Made by a program: the position numbers and the translations under genes. Shown piece after piece: positions 1 through 8,751 of a DNA stretch of 64,000 bases. A model generated the notes under the pieces. It ran no database searches. It was given only the letters and a program-made list of their open reading frames with translations, and was not told where the DNA came from. This DNA is from Microcaldota archaeon (GTDB taxonomy: Archaea; Micrarchaeota; Micrarchaeia; Micrarchaeales; Micrarchaeaceae): positions 1 to 64,000 of the forward strand of contig JAJZOR010000006.1 in assembly GCA_021811435.1 (NCBI GenBank), in the 5' to 3' direction. Numbering within the stretch: position 1 is the first letter of the stretch; each line of letters begins with the position of its first letter.

Positions 1-379
1 GCCCGGGAGTCAGCAGGCCAAGCGGCGTCATGTTGACGGTGTTTGACTCCGAAAAGTCCACGGGAAGTCCTCCGGATCCGAAGGGTTCGCTTGAAGATGT
101 TATGAATCCCCACGCATTGTAGTAATCCTGCCCAGAGTTCTGCCCTATAGAGACCGATATCCCATTATTCGTGTATATCGGGTCAGTGCAAACAAAATTA
201 GGCTGCGGTTGGCACACGCTCGGTGCGCTTGAGGAGGACTGGCCGAAGAGCCCTAGCGCGAAGAGCAATGCCGCGACCACTGCAACTATGAGTATGGCCC
301 ATCCGTAGGTCATCAGGTATTCCATCGATGACTGGGCCCTGTTGGGTTTTAGGCTTGGTTTGCGCGTTTTTGCCTGCAT
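1..379 (-). CDS. Class III signal-peptide pilin-like surface protein, partial
   Basis: This is the N-terminal part of a gene that runs off the left edge; its ATG is at 379-377. The translation opens with a short basic leader (about 18 residues), then AQSSMEYLMTYGWAIL and a hydrophobic stretch ending in ALGLF. That is the arrangement of archaeal class III (pilin-type) signal peptides, processed by an EppA/FlaK-like peptidase and assembled through the hydrophobic helix. The ectodomain begins with two Cys (SVCQP and NFVCTD). The same N-terminal layout and the later block GLPVDFSES recur in the broken gene at 18604-20066, and a shorter match is in 25341-26216, so this belongs to a local paralogous family. 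The C-terminal domain is outside the window, so the specific role (pilus, adhesin or surface sheath) is unknown. Confidence 0.8.
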   Translation of the reverse strand, partial: MQAKTRKPSLKPNRAQSSMEYLMTYGWAILIVAVVAALLFALGLFGQSSSSAPSVCQPQPNFVCTDPIYTNNGISVSIGQNSGQDYYNAWGFITSSSEPFGSGGLPVDFSESNTVNMTPLGLLTPG

Positions 380-561
380 AGCTTCACTGGATGGGGTTGT
401 ATTGAAATGTCTATGAAGGTAAGAGTTTAATAAACTTACGGGGGGGGGCGTTACCATTTGGATAACGTTTCTCTCGCTCGGGATTTTGTATCCTGCCTGT
501 AAAGACACCTTGGAGATGCTGTGTTGCATAACTCTTCGATTTTTCTATTATGGTGAACTGG

Positions 562-970
562 TCACGATTTGGATTCACTGTAGCTTTTGAGTAGTTGATA
601 GGCCCCAATTTTGCACGATGCCTCCTGCAACATGCCCCGTTCGCTTGTCGCGGCAAGTTGTTCGCCAAACATCCGTCTCATAGCGCTGAATATCCCTTCA
701 GTTGCGGGCCATCAAAAACCATACTTGTTCTTTCTTGCCCAACGTTTGTAACCGAGTAGGCTACGTTCCGTTACGACTTTATTGCGAAGCGCCGAATCCG
801 TATCAGTACGCGCATTAATGTCTGATTTGAAGATTGGTACAATTCCACGGCCTTCACAAAAATCGTATAATGGTTTGGAATCCATTGCACCGTCGCCGCC
901 GGCTGCAACTACGGATACTTTGTCATCTAAAAGTTTAGTAAGCTGCCTTTCCGTACTCTTTGCTTCTGAT
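562..970 (-). pseudogene. Degenerate IS5-type DDE transposase, C-terminal remnant
   Basis: Reading the minus strand gives KLLDDKVSVVAAGGDGAMDS, then YDFCEGRGIVPIFKSDINAR, TDTDSALRNKVV, and later ATEGIFSAMRRMFGE. This is the second half of an IS5/IS1182-like DDE transposase: the Asp of GDGAMDS and the Glu of TEGIFSA match the second and third catalytic acids. The frame is interrupted by TGA just before WPATEG and ends at TGA (562-564). Upstream (above about 970) the frame meets another stop, and the first third of the protein, with the first catalytic Asp, is missing. It is therefore an inactive insertion-sequence fossil. I could not define terminal inverted repeats. It lies between a pilin-like gene and a short orphan gene. 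Confidence 0.75.
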
Positions 971-1063
971 CACCAGGTTCCTTAAGAACACGTTTCATGC
1001 ATATCACCATTACTGAATCAGCTTCAGTAAGACTTATATTATAGTAGGTTCATTATATTTACT

Positions 1064-1327
1064 ATGAAGATACTTGTCGAAATCGATGTTAGCAGCAAGA
1101 AGCGGGTTGCAAAAACAAGAGCACTTCGTAGCGTGTTTGGTTTTACTGACCGAAGTAACAATGGAAAGTACAGTTATGAACGCCATGGTCTGGTCTCAAA
1201 AATACCAGGTGCACTCAGGATCAAATCCGCGTTGCTGATTGAAAGAAGGTACGAAAAACGGGTACTTCAGCAACTTAAAGAGTTGGGAGTGGATTACAAG
1301 GTGATACGTCTCGATAAAGCCGGATAG
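1064..1327 (+). CDS. Small basic protein of unknown function
   Basis: An 87-residue ORF with many Lys/Arg residues. It reads as beta (KILVEIDV), a basic loop (SSKKRVAKTRALR), a GFTDRS segment, and a C-terminal helix-strand (YEKRVLQQLKELGVDYKVIRL), consistent with a small alpha/beta fold. An AT-rich stretch with ttatattatag and cattatattt lies directly upstream and could be a promoter, with the ATG close behind. I recognise no family. Its position between a transposase fossil and a frameshifted phosphoribosyltransferase makes it possible that it is foreign or itself a relic. The 244 bases after it show no gene. Confidence 0.45.
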   Translation: MKILVEIDVSSKKRVAKTRALRSVFGFTDRSNNGKYSYERHGLVSKIPGALRIKSALLIERRYEKRVLQQLKELGVDYKVIRLDKAG

Positions 1328-1571
1328 TCATGCAACACAGCACATTTATACGATCAACTTTTCATGGCTGATGCATAGCCCCCCCTTAACTCTAAGATAA
1401 CTGCCCTTACTATAGCTCCAACCTTTAATCTATCCCTTTTGGTTGCATCAATAAAATATGATAGGACTCGTCATCTGGTAACGTTGTCACTCCGACCTCA
1501 TCCTTAATAAGCATGCCATCTCCAATAAATCTACCGGTGTGCCTATAATACTGTGAAATGTTGGTGTGGAG

Positions 1572-2251
1572 ATGGACGACTTCGCCCAATCAGGGTTCAA
1601 CGAAGAGCCTATAGTCAGGGACAGGAGCGAGGCAGCCATGCTGCTGGCTGAGAAGCCGAAGGGCCGCGGCCTGGGGCCGCTCGGGTGCTTGCGATGCCGC
1701 GCGGAGGCGTTGCGTTGGGGTACGTAATAGCAAAGGCGACCGGAGCGGAGCTCGACATAATAACGCCGCGCAAGCTTAAGGACCCGTACGAGCCAGAGCT
1801 CGCGATAGGGGCGGTCATGCCGGGCGTTAGCGCATTCCTGAACGATGATGTGATAGCAGCAAGGGGCGTTTACCCTCAGTACATAGAAGAGGAAATGGCA
1901 AGGGAGGTTGAGGAAGCGTCCCGCAGGCTGCGGGCCTACAGGGGCTCCAGGCCTTACCCTGAGCTGGGCGGCAGGATTGTGATGCTCGTGGATGACGGCA
2001 TAGCCACTGGAGCTACGATGATGGTTGCGGCGAGATGGGCGAGGGGGCAGGGCGCGGCCAAGGTCATGGTAGCGGTGCCTTTCATACCAAAGGAAACCAT
2101 AGGCAGCATAGAGAGGGAGTGCGATGAGGTCCTGTACATTGCTGCGCCGGAGTTCTTCATGGCCATCGGCCAGTTCTACGCGGAGTTCCTGCAGGTCACG
2201 GATTCTGAGGTAGTAGATACGCTAAAAGAGTACTGGCGGCAAAAGCGCTAG
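1572..2251 (+). pseudogene. Phosphoribosyltransferase-family gene with a frameshift near 1684
   Basis: The downstream frame (from 1685) contains VLAMPRGGVALGYVIA, DIITPRKLKDP and VMLVDDGIATGATM, the last being the PRPP-binding loop (DDGIATGAT) of type I phosphoribosyltransferases of the COG1926 kind. Family members normally begin with an FRDR..A...LAEKL helix. That segment is present in another frame starting at ATG 1572 (VRDRSEAAMLLAEKP). The frames would join if one G were added to the GGG run at 1683-1685, so this is either a single-base deletion or an assembly error. A shorter protein could start at GTG 1685 but would lack the first helix. The PRPP loop is intact. No substrate can be assigned. 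Confidence 0.75.
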
Positions 2252-2304
2252 CAGCCCGTCGCGTGTGATCTCAGCGTGAGTCCGCACATACGGTTACTAC
2301 CTTT

Positions 2305-2754
2305 CTAGTTGACGTGTTTAGAGTATATGCTTGGGTAATTCTTTATCAGGTACAGATTCGTATCCACCACGTTGACGTACCTGGATCCGAAGAAGAAGAG
2401 CGTGTATTCGCTCTGGTTGCTTATTACGCCGTCAAGCAGCGACTGCGGCAGTCCCGTAGCGTTGCTTATGCGGGGCACCTGCGAATACGCGTACGCCAAT
2501 GTTACTGTGGGATCTACACCTGAAGCAGAGAAGTTGTCTGGCTCCGGATGCAAGAAGATGCTGGAATTGAATTCCTGCGCCACCAGGTACGAGCCCACCA
2601 CTGTGCCATTCATCACAACCTGCTCTCCGTTCGCCTGGAACGGGAACGCTACTCCGGCTATTATAGTTACTAATATCGGGTATGCGAGCCCGCACACCAA
2701 AAGCGTTACTATCGCAAGGAGCAGCGGAGTTTTTATCGGTTCTAAAGCATCCAT
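2305..2754 (-). CDS. kdpC: Potassium-transporting ATPase subunit C
   Basis: KdpC is the single-span periplasmic-side chaperone subunit of the KdpFABC potassium pump. The protein has one N-terminal membrane helix (LLLAIVTLLVCGLAYPILVT) and then the family landmarks GSYLVAQEF, FLHPEPDNFSASGVDPTVTL and YSQVPRISNATGLP. The family usually has GS.LIGQ.F, F..RPS and SGG.NLGPTNP, so these segments are divergent. At about 149 residues it is shorter than typical bacterial KdpC (about 190). I use ATG 2754; an in-frame TTG at 2763 is possible. It lies 10 bases after the kdpB stop in a minus-strand kdpA-kdpB-kdpC operon. Confidence 0.9.
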   Translation of the reverse strand: MDALEPIKTPLLLAIVTLLVCGLAYPILVTIIAGVAFPFQANGEQVVMNGTVVGSYLVAQEFNSSIFLHPEPDNFSASGVDPTVTLAYAYSQVPRISNATGLPQSLLDGVISNQSEYTLFFFGSRYVNVVDTNLYLIKNYPSIYSKHVN

Positions 2755-2764
2755 GATCGTCAAC

Positions 2765-4903
2765 TCAGAGCGCCTTTATCAGCAGCCCTATCGCCTCTAT
2801 GCCTATGAACGGCAGTATGACCCCTCCCACGCCGTAAGTCACCATGTTCTTCAGGAATATTGACATGGTGCTCCGCGGCTTCAGCCTTACGCCCCTGGTC
2901 GCCAGCGGTATCAATGCGGGTATTATCAATGCGTTGAATATCAGCGCAGCCAGCACGGTCACAGATGGAGGCAGGCCTAGCACGTTCACCCTGCCGAGCA
3001 CCGGCAGAGCAGAGAACATCACAGGGACTATGGCGAAGTATTTCGCAACGTCGTTGGATATGCTGAACGTGGTGATCGCGCCCCTGGTCATCAGCAGCTG
3101 CTTGCCGAGCATTATAACCTGTATTATCTTCGAAGGGTCGGATTCCAGGTCCACCATGTTGGCAGCCTCCTTGGCGGCTATTGTGCCGGAACCCATCGCC
3201 AGGCCGGCGTCCGCCGCGGCGAGCGCAGGGGCGTCATTTGTCCCGTCGCCCACCATCGCCACTATCCTGCCTGCGGCCTGCTCCCTCTTCACCACCTCTA
3301 TCTTGGTCTCGGGCTTCGCCTTGGACACGAACTCTTCTATGCCGACCTCTGATGCTATGCTCTTCGCGGTCAGCGGCTGGTCTCCAGTTATCATTATCGG
3401 CTTTATGCCCATGACCTTTACCGCCTCTATCTTCGCCTTGATGCCCTGCTTCAGCTGGTCCTTCAGCCTTATCAGGCCTATTATCTCTCCGTCTACCGCT
3501 ACAGCCATCGCGGTCTCTCCGGCAGAGGAGATACCTGACACCTTTTCGTCGAAGCCTTCGGGCAGCGCGCGCGCCGACTGCGCTATCGCGTCAGGCGCTC
3601 CTTTCGATATGTTTAGGTCGTCCGATGACTTGCCTGTCTGGTACTTCTTGCTTATCCTGCTGCGTTGCAGCATGCCCTTGCCGCCCTTGGGCAGCATGAA
3701 GACGTTGGGCCTGCCCAGCCTGACGCTGCTGGTCCTTGTTACCGCGCTGAACTCCATAGCCTCCGCCCTGCTTATGGAATGGAACTCCTTGGGAACGAAG
3801 CCGAGGCTGTACGCCAAGGCTATGATGCTGCGGCCCTCTGGTGTGTCGTCATACCATGATGACATGAATGACGCCTCCCCCATCTCCTTGGCGGAGTGGC
3901 CGCCGAGCGGTATGAATTCGGTGGCGGTCCTGCTGCCTAAAGTTATCGTGCCGGTCTTGTCGAGCAGGACCACGTCGGTGTCGCCCGCGGTCTCTATGGC
4001 CTTGCCGGATTTCGCTATTATCCTGTCGATCGACATCCTCCTGATCCCAGAGATGCCTATGGCCGGCAGCAGTGCGCCTATGGTGGTCGGCAGGAGGCAG
4101 ACGTAGAGCGCTATCAGCACAGACAGGTCGGCGCCCAGGGAAAGGGACACTGAGAGCCAAAGGATCGATACTATTATTATTGTAAAAATCGCGGTGAAGC
4201 CCAGCAGCAGCGTCGATATCGCTGCCTCGTTAGGGGTCTTGGGCCTCTTCGTGCTCTCCACCATGCTTATCAATTTGCTTAGGTACGTGTCGCCCGGATC
4301 TGCCGATATGCGGGCTATCAGCGAATCGGAAACCAGGACTGAGCCCCCTATCAAGACGTCAGTGGGCGCCTTCCTTACCGGCGCAGACTCCCCTGTCAGC
4401 AGGGACTCATCCACCATGGCGATGCCTTCAAGCACAACGCAGTCTATAGGTATGTAATCGCCCTTCTGTATGAGTACGATGTCGTCCTTCTTGAGCGCCT
4501 TTGACGACACTACGGTGACTTTCCTGTCGGGGTCCATCCTCCTTGCCTTGACCTCGTGCTCTATCTGCTTGAGGCCGTCAGCCGTCGCCTTGATCTGGGC
4601 CTCGGCTATGGAATCCGATAGGGTGCTGAACCATACGGTGAAAAGTAGTATGATCGCTACGTACACGTAGAACATTTGCTGCGAAGGGCTGGACACTGCG
4701 GGTATGAGACCGGGGGCGATCGCCATTATGGCCACTATGAAAAACATTACCTCTACTATGAATATCACAGGGTTTGAGATGAGCCTGGCCGGGTTCATCC
4801 GGAGCACCGACTCGGATAGCACATGCTTCAACGGAAGCGCGCGCTTCCCTCCGTTGGCCTTGACCGCGCACGTTTCCCCAGTTGCAGTTTTTTTAGATTC
4901 CAT
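2765..4903 (-). CDS. kdpB: Potassium-transporting P-type ATPase, catalytic subunit B
   Basis: A 712-residue P-type ATPase that hydrolyses ATP for high-affinity K+ import through KdpA. Landmarks are visible: actuator-domain LLTGESAPV (about residues 168-176), phosphorylation motif DKTGT with Asp about residue 315, and hinge motif GDGTNDAPAL in the P domain, followed by the C-terminal membrane helices. The helix preceding the P domain contains CLLPTTIGALLPAIG, the KdpB version of the ion-site motif. Length is slightly above the usual 680 because of an insertion in the nucleotide-binding domain (about residues 395-430, rich in Lys and Gly). The start overlaps the end of kdpA by 11 bases, consistent with translational coupling. 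Confidence 0.97.
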   Translation of the reverse strand: MESKKTATGETCAVKANGGKRALPLKHVLSESVLRMNPARLISNPVIFIVEVMFFIVAIMAIAPGLIPAVSSPSQQMFYVYVAIILLFTVWFSTLSDSIAEAQIKATADGLKQIEHEVKARRMDPDRKVTVVSSKALKKDDIVLIQKGDYIPIDCVVLEGIAMVDESLLTGESAPVRKAPTDVLIGGSVLVSDSLIARISADPGDTYLSKLISMVESTKRPKTPNEAAISTLLLGFTAIFTIIIVSILWLSVSLSLGADLSVLIALYVCLLPTTIGALLPAIGISGIRRMSIDRIIAKSGKAIETAGDTDVVLLDKTGTITLGSRTATEFIPLGGHSAKEMGEASFMSSWYDDTPEGRSIIALAYSLGFVPKEFHSISRAEAMEFSAVTRTSSVRLGRPNVFMLPKGGKGMLQRSRISKKYQTGKSSDDLNISKGAPDAIAQSARALPEGFDEKVSGISSAGETAMAVAVDGEIIGLIRLKDQLKQGIKAKIEAVKVMGIKPIMITGDQPLTAKSIASEVGIEEFVSKAKPETKIEVVKREQAAGRIVAMVGDGTNDAPALAAADAGLAMGSGTIAAKEAANMVDLESDPSKIIQVIMLGKQLLMTRGAITTFSISNDVAKYFAIVPVMFSALPVLGRVNVLGLPPSVTVLAALIFNALIIPALIPLATRGVRLKPRSTMSIFLKNMVTYGVGGVILPFIGIEAIGLLIKAL

Positions 4904-6545
4904 TGTATCCCTGCAGTAGCGACAGCACAGGCCCTAGTATTATGAAAGGCAGGAACGTCAGCACCACCAGTATGAGTATGCTTACGACCAGTATCCCTGC
5001 GAACAGCAGGTTGTCCGTCCTGAGCCCTCCGCCCTGGCTTGACCTTGTCCTCTTGAGCATGCTGTCGGCTATGGCCAGCATGACCGCCATCGGAATGAAC
5101 CTACCCAGCAATACAACGATGCTCGTGGATATGTTGAAGAACAGCGTGTTCCCTGCAGTACCGAGAAAGTCCGAGCCGTTGTTCGCTGCGGCAGAAGTGA
5201 ATTCGTAAAGCACCTTGGTGAAGCCGTTGGGTATGCTGCCAGCGCCGGCTACCGCGGCCGCCCCGGTAGAGAATGCCAGCGCCAGGGGTATCAGTATCAG
5301 GATAGGGTGGGAGACGAATGCTATGACTGCCCGCTTCACGTCGTTCGGCAGTATCTTGGCTCCGAGGTACTCAGGGGTCCTGCCTGCCATCAGCCCTACG
5401 ATAAAGACTGCTATGACAACATACATGAGCAGGTACATCACCCCTCCGCCTATGCCGCCCGGCGCGGCCTGTATGAACATGCCCATAAGAGCAGCGATTA
5501 TGACCACGGGATTGAATGCGGAGAGTGCGGCGTTGAGCGAGCCGGTCATCGTGGAAGTCGCGGTAACGGTCCATACGATAGAGGAGAACGCTCCAAGCCG
5601 CGCCTCAATGCCAGGGCCGAATGGCGCCAGATTTACGAATGCCACTACCAGATTGATTCCGTAGATCGCGTAAGCCGCGATCAGTAGCATGTGGCCTTCC
5701 CTCTTGTTGCCCACCATCCTCCCGAAAAGGAACGGCATTGAGGTTTCAATCAGCAGCATGAGGCCTATCTCCAGCCAGTTGGTGAGCGGCGAAGGGTTCT
5801 GGTACGGGCTTGCCGAGTTGGCTCCATAATAGCCTCCACCGTTCGTGCCCAGCTGCATTATAGAGACTAAAGAGGCCACAGGTCCTATATCGAGCGTCTG
5901 CGCGCCGCCTCCGATGGTGTTCGCGGTGACGTACCCTCCCAGCGACTGCGGCAGGCCCAATGCGACCAGTACGATTGCGGCAACCAGGCTAGCGGGCAGA
6001 AGGATCCTGGTAATGCTCCTAACGAAATCGTAATAGAAGTTGCCTATGCCGCTGAACTTGCCGGAGAACCCCCTGAACACAGCCACCGCTACACACATGC
6101 CTATAGCAGCTGAGGCGAACTGGAGGAACTGTATGGCTGCCGCCTGGCTGAAGTACGAAAGCGTCGTCTCGCCGGCATAATGCTGCAGGTCGGTGTTTGT
6201 TGCGAACGAGAGCGCGGTATGCAGCGCCAAATCCCATGCGAGGCCGGGGAAATGCTGCGGGTTCAAGGGCAGATATCCTTGCGCCACCAGTATTATGAAG
6301 CATAAAGCGGCTGCAAGAGCGCTGAAGCCCAGGAGTGCAAGGAAGTATTCTCCTCCTGTCATCTGCTTGGATGGATCTGCCCTTATCACTTTATATATGA
6401 AGTTGTCTATCGGGTCAAAAAGCCTGTCAAGCCTGCCCTTCCTTCCAGTATAGACCGCGAAAAGATATGCTGAGAGCAGCCATGAGGATGCTATGACTGC
6501 TGCAAATATGAAAACAAGCCAGACGGCATATGGCAGCGCGCTCAT
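4893..6545 (-). CDS. kdpA: Potassium-transporting ATPase, channel-like subunit A
   Basis: KdpA is the K+-selective membrane subunit, related to Trk/Ktr channels. Four selectivity-filter repeats are recognisable: FATNTDLQHYAG, LGTNGGGYYGANS, PGGIGGGVMY and ANNGSDFLG. About ten membrane helices are evident over 550 residues, close to the usual length. The open frame extends to 6620, but the upstream 25 residues are Cys/Arg-rich and unlike the family, so the ATG at 6545-6543 (MSALPYAVW) is preferred. No kdpF, kdpD or kdpE is visible, so control may be different from the bacterial two-component scheme; a stand-alone RAM-domain gene lies upstream. Confidence 0.96.
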   Translation of the reverse strand: MSALPYAVWLVFIFAAVIASSWLLSAYLFAVYTGRKGRLDRLFDPIDNFIYKVIRADPSKQMTGGEYFLALLGFSALAAALCFIILVAQGYLPLNPQHFPGLAWDLALHTALSFATNTDLQHYAGETTLSYFSQAAAIQFLQFASAAIGMCVAVAVFRGFSGKFSGIGNFYYDFVRSITRILLPASLVAAIVLVALGLPQSLGGYVTANTIGGGAQTLDIGPVASLVSIMQLGTNGGGYYGANSASPYQNPSPLTNWLEIGLMLLIETSMPFLFGRMVGNKREGHMLLIAAYAIYGINLVVAFVNLAPFGPGIEARLGAFSSIVWTVTATSTMTGSLNAALSAFNPVVIIAALMGMFIQAAPGGIGGGVMYLLMYVVIAVFIVGLMAGRTPEYLGAKILPNDVKRAVIAFVSHPILILIPLALAFSTGAAAVAGAGSIPNGFTKVLYEFTSAAANNGSDFLGTAGNTLFFNISTSIVVLLGRFIPMAVMLAIADSMLKRTRSSQGGGLRTDNLLFAGILVVSILILVVLTFLPFIILGPVLSLLQGYNGI

Positions 6546-6685
6546 GAATGGTCGCCTATGCCATGTGCAACAGCAGGATCGGTCCTGGCGTCGCGCGATT
6601 CCAAAGCAGTAGCGCGCCAATGCCTTGCCCTATAACGGCTGATCAGGATTCGCATGTAACGACCACTGCGGCATAGCTCATTCCA

Positions 6686-6949
6686 TTACTTCTTCGGTCC
6701 CTTGTCCTCCTTTAGTACTATGGAACTGACAGTCGTCTTTATTCCCTTTATCTTCATGATCTTGTTCTTAAGGAGGTCCCTGAATTCCTCCATGTCCCTG
6801 GAGACGGTCATTGCTATTATGTCAAATTCCCCGGTCACCTCATAAACCTCTGCAACGTCGTCTATAGCGGCAAGCTCATTGACGACGTCGTCCATCAGAG
6901 CCGGATCTACAAATATCTCGATAAAAGACACGACCTTTCCCCCAACCAT
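6686..6949 (-). CDS. Lrp/AsnC-type RAM (ligand-binding) domain protein
   Basis: An 87-residue protein consisting only of the C-terminal effector-binding domain of Lrp/AsnC regulators. The pattern is FIEIFVDPALMDDVVNELA, then VAEVYEVTGEFDIIAMTV, then a helix and the strand GIKTTVSSIVL, which is the beta-alpha-beta-beta-alpha-beta RAM fold. There is no helix-turn-helix, so it does not bind DNA alone; such proteins sense small molecules or pair with full-length Lrp proteins. ATG 6949 is chosen because residues encoded upstream of it do not belong to the fold. It lies 140 bases upstream of kdpA on the same strand; a regulatory link is a guess. Confidence 0.85.
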   Translation of the reverse strand: MVGGKVVSFIEIFVDPALMDDVVNELAAIDDVAEVYEVTGEFDIIAMTVSRDMEEFRDLLKNKIMKIKGIKTTVSSIVLKEDKGPKK

Positions 6950-7113
6950 CCAATCACTGTGCGCATATGGCCTAGGCCAAATTTGCACTTCAAGAGTTTA
7001 GTCAATATACCAATATAATGCTTTCTATGCCGTTTTTCGGCGCCGGGCAGGTGCGGCAAGCGCGGTCTGCCATGCCTGAAAAAGGCTTTAATTGTTGCTT
7101 CCGAATAAATAGC

Positions 7114-7428
7114 ATGTCATGCGTTGAAATAATCACTACAAGCGACAGGAAGGCGGTACTGCGCAGGATAGGAACGGCGCTGGTAAGGAAGAGGCTGGCT
7201 GCGTGCGTTCAGGTATTCGGCGGAATAGACAGCATGTACAGATGGAATGGCAGGGTGGAGCACACCAGGGAATGGGTATGCGTGGTAAAGACAAAGAAGT
7301 CCGCCTTCAAGGCAGTGGAGCGCGAGATAATGAGCAATCACAATTACAGGCTGCCGCAAATAACAATGATGGATATAAGCGGAGGGTCGAAGGGCTATCT
7401 TGACTGGATAGCGGGCGAGGTGGCGTGA
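7114..7428 (+). CDS. cutA: CutA1-like divalent-ion tolerance protein
   Basis: A 104-residue protein matching CutA: VEIITTSDRKAVLRRIGTAL, RLAACVQVFGGIDSMYRWNGRVEH, EWVCVVKTKKSAFKAVEREI and LPQITMMDISGG. The family forms very stable trimers with a ferredoxin-like fold; a role in metal tolerance was proposed in bacteria but the true function is unsettled. ATG 7114 fits the family start, although the frame stays open upstream to 7018. The ttaattg and aataaat stretch just ahead could be a promoter. The stop overlaps the start of the methyltransferase gene by 4 bases (GTGA), so the two are probably co-transcribed. Confidence 0.92.
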   Translation: MSCVEIITTSDRKAVLRRIGTALVRKRLAACVQVFGGIDSMYRWNGRVEHTREWVCVVKTKKSAFKAVEREIMSNHNYRLPQITMMDISGGSKGYLDWIAGEVA

Positions 7429-8069
7429 CGCATCGCATTTCAAGCGTGGAGATAGTGGAACGTGGTTCTATGGATGGAGGTAATTATTGGGAAGATGTAT
7501 ACAGGCATGCAAAAACGGAGGACCTGCCATGGTACTACGCAGGGCTTGATGCGGACGTGAAAGCCGCGATAAGGGGCCTTGGCGCGAAGCGCGGCAGGTT
7601 CCTGGACCTCGGCACCGGGCCGGGCACTCAGGCGGTCGGCTTGGCAAAGTTAGGGTTTGATGTTGTAGGCGTGGACATTTCAAGGACCGCAATAAGTAAG
7701 GCAAGGGCCAGGGCGAGGGCCGGAAATGCCAAGATAAGGTTCATTGTGGATAACATCCTTGACACCGCTTTGAAACCCAAGCAGTTCGACTTCATACTTG
7801 ACAGGGGCGTTTTCCATACGATGAAACCTGAAGGCAGGATGAGATTCATAAGGACGATAAGGAGGCTCCTCAAAGCTGACGGCGTCTACCTTATGAAGTG
7901 CTTCTCCACAAAGACGCCAGGCACATGGGGACCGCACAGGTTCACGAAGGGAATGATAAAGGAGTATTTCGGCAAGTACTTCGAAATAGTATCCATCCGC
8001 GATTCCTTATTCCAGGGCAAGTTCGGCGACCGGCCGAAAACGCTCTTTTGCGTAATGAAGCCGAGATAG
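7425..8069 (+). CDS. Class I SAM-dependent methyltransferase
   Basis: A 214-residue Rossmann-fold methyltransferase. Motif I is FLDLGTGPGTQAVGLAKLGF, the acidic residue after strand 2 is in VVGVDIS, and FDFILDRGVFHTM is motif IV followed by the post-motif helix. The N-terminal WEDVY..AKTEDLPWYYAG and the DRGVFHTM region resemble thiopurine-methyltransferase-like and other small-molecule methyltransferases; the substrate cannot be deduced. The GTG start at 7425 overlaps the cutA stop; an internal ATG at 7470 (MDGGNYW) is an alternative that better matches related proteins. Confidence 0.9.
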   Translation: MTHRISSVEIVERGSMDGGNYWEDVYRHAKTEDLPWYYAGLDADVKAAIRGLGAKRGRFLDLGTGPGTQAVGLAKLGFDVVGVDISRTAISKARARARAGNAKIRFIVDNILDTALKPKQFDFILDRGVFHTMKPEGRMRFIRTIRRLLKADGVYLMKCFSTKTPGTWGPHRFTKGMIKEYFGKYFEIVSIRDSLFQGKFGDRPKTLFCVMKPR

Positions 8070-8143
8070 CACAGCCATTAACTTTCTTTCGTTGCCGTAT
8101 GCGCTGTATAAGCCTTTTATTGCTTGTGATTTCAAATAATAGC

Positions 8144-8728
8144 ATGGCGAGCAAAAATTCAAAGATGATTGTGGCAGGAGCCGTAGTCACATTGGTTATC
8201 GCGGTGATAGCTGCAGGAATTGCGCTTAATCCCGGCGGCACGAAAAGCACAACATCAACATCTACATCCGGGACCACGACTGTACTCCATGCCGTGAATT
8301 TCACCACTGCTGCCACAACCATTGTAGATCAGACAAAGCATAATGCCACTACGGCGGCAACCACGATCCCTCAGTTATCGTACGACGTGAATTCCGCATA
8401 CAACTCCACCGTGGGCGACTACCTCTCAAACGCCACGGGATGGGCGCTTTACACCTACGCTAAGGACACGCCCTACAGCGGAAACAGCACATGCTACGGG
8501 GGATGCGCTGCGATATGGCCTCCATTTTATGTTGCTAACGTAACTCCTCCGCAAAACATCAATGCCTCGAAATTCGGCTCCATAGCAAGGGTTGGAGGGG
8601 GCAGGCAGACCACCTACAACGGGATGCCGTTATACTTTTACAGCGGCGATAAGCACGCTCTCACCGTGAACGGACAGGGGATTGGCGGCGTATGGTACGT
8701 CGTCAGGGTAAACGGTACCGGCGGCTAG
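8144..8728 (+). CDS. Membrane-anchored secreted-repeat protein (COG4315/Lipoprotein_15 type)
   Basis: A 194-residue exported protein. It has an N-terminal hydrophobic anchor (about residues 8-28), a Ser/Thr-rich linker (TSTSTSGTTT) and two copies of the secreted-repeat motif: ATGWALYTYAKDTPYSGNST with CYGGCAAIWPPF, then TTYNGMPLYFYSGDK with GQGIGGVWYVV. The paired Cys (CYGGC) and the WPP and PLY signatures identify the family. Its biochemical role is unknown, although members are often found in envelope or redox settings. No lipobox Cys is present, so it is probably helix-anchored. ATG 8144 is chosen; the longer open frame upstream overlaps the methyltransferase gene. A close paralogue is at 10692-11246. 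Confidence 0.9.
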   Translation: MASKNSKMIVAGAVVTLVIAVIAAGIALNPGGTKSTTSTSTSGTTTVLHAVNFTTAATTIVDQTKHNATTAATTIPQLSYDVNSAYNSTVGDYLSNATGWALYTYAKDTPYSGNSTCYGGCAAIWPPFYVANVTPPQNINASKFGSIARVGGGRQTTYNGMPLYFYSGDKHALTVNGQGIGGVWYVVRVNGTGG

Positions 8729-8751
8729 ATCCGGTAACAGCGTGATTGCAG

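Noticed and set aside
1064-1327. Possible Cas2-like protein
   Set aside because: Small size and an early IEIDV-like strand suggested it, but no repeats, Cas1 or other Cas gene are present and the fold match is weak.
2844-4106. Long plus-strand open frame (about 420 codons) opposite kdpB
   Set aside because: It is antisense to a strongly conserved P-type ATPase; the amino-acid content reflects kdpB codon bias, not a family.
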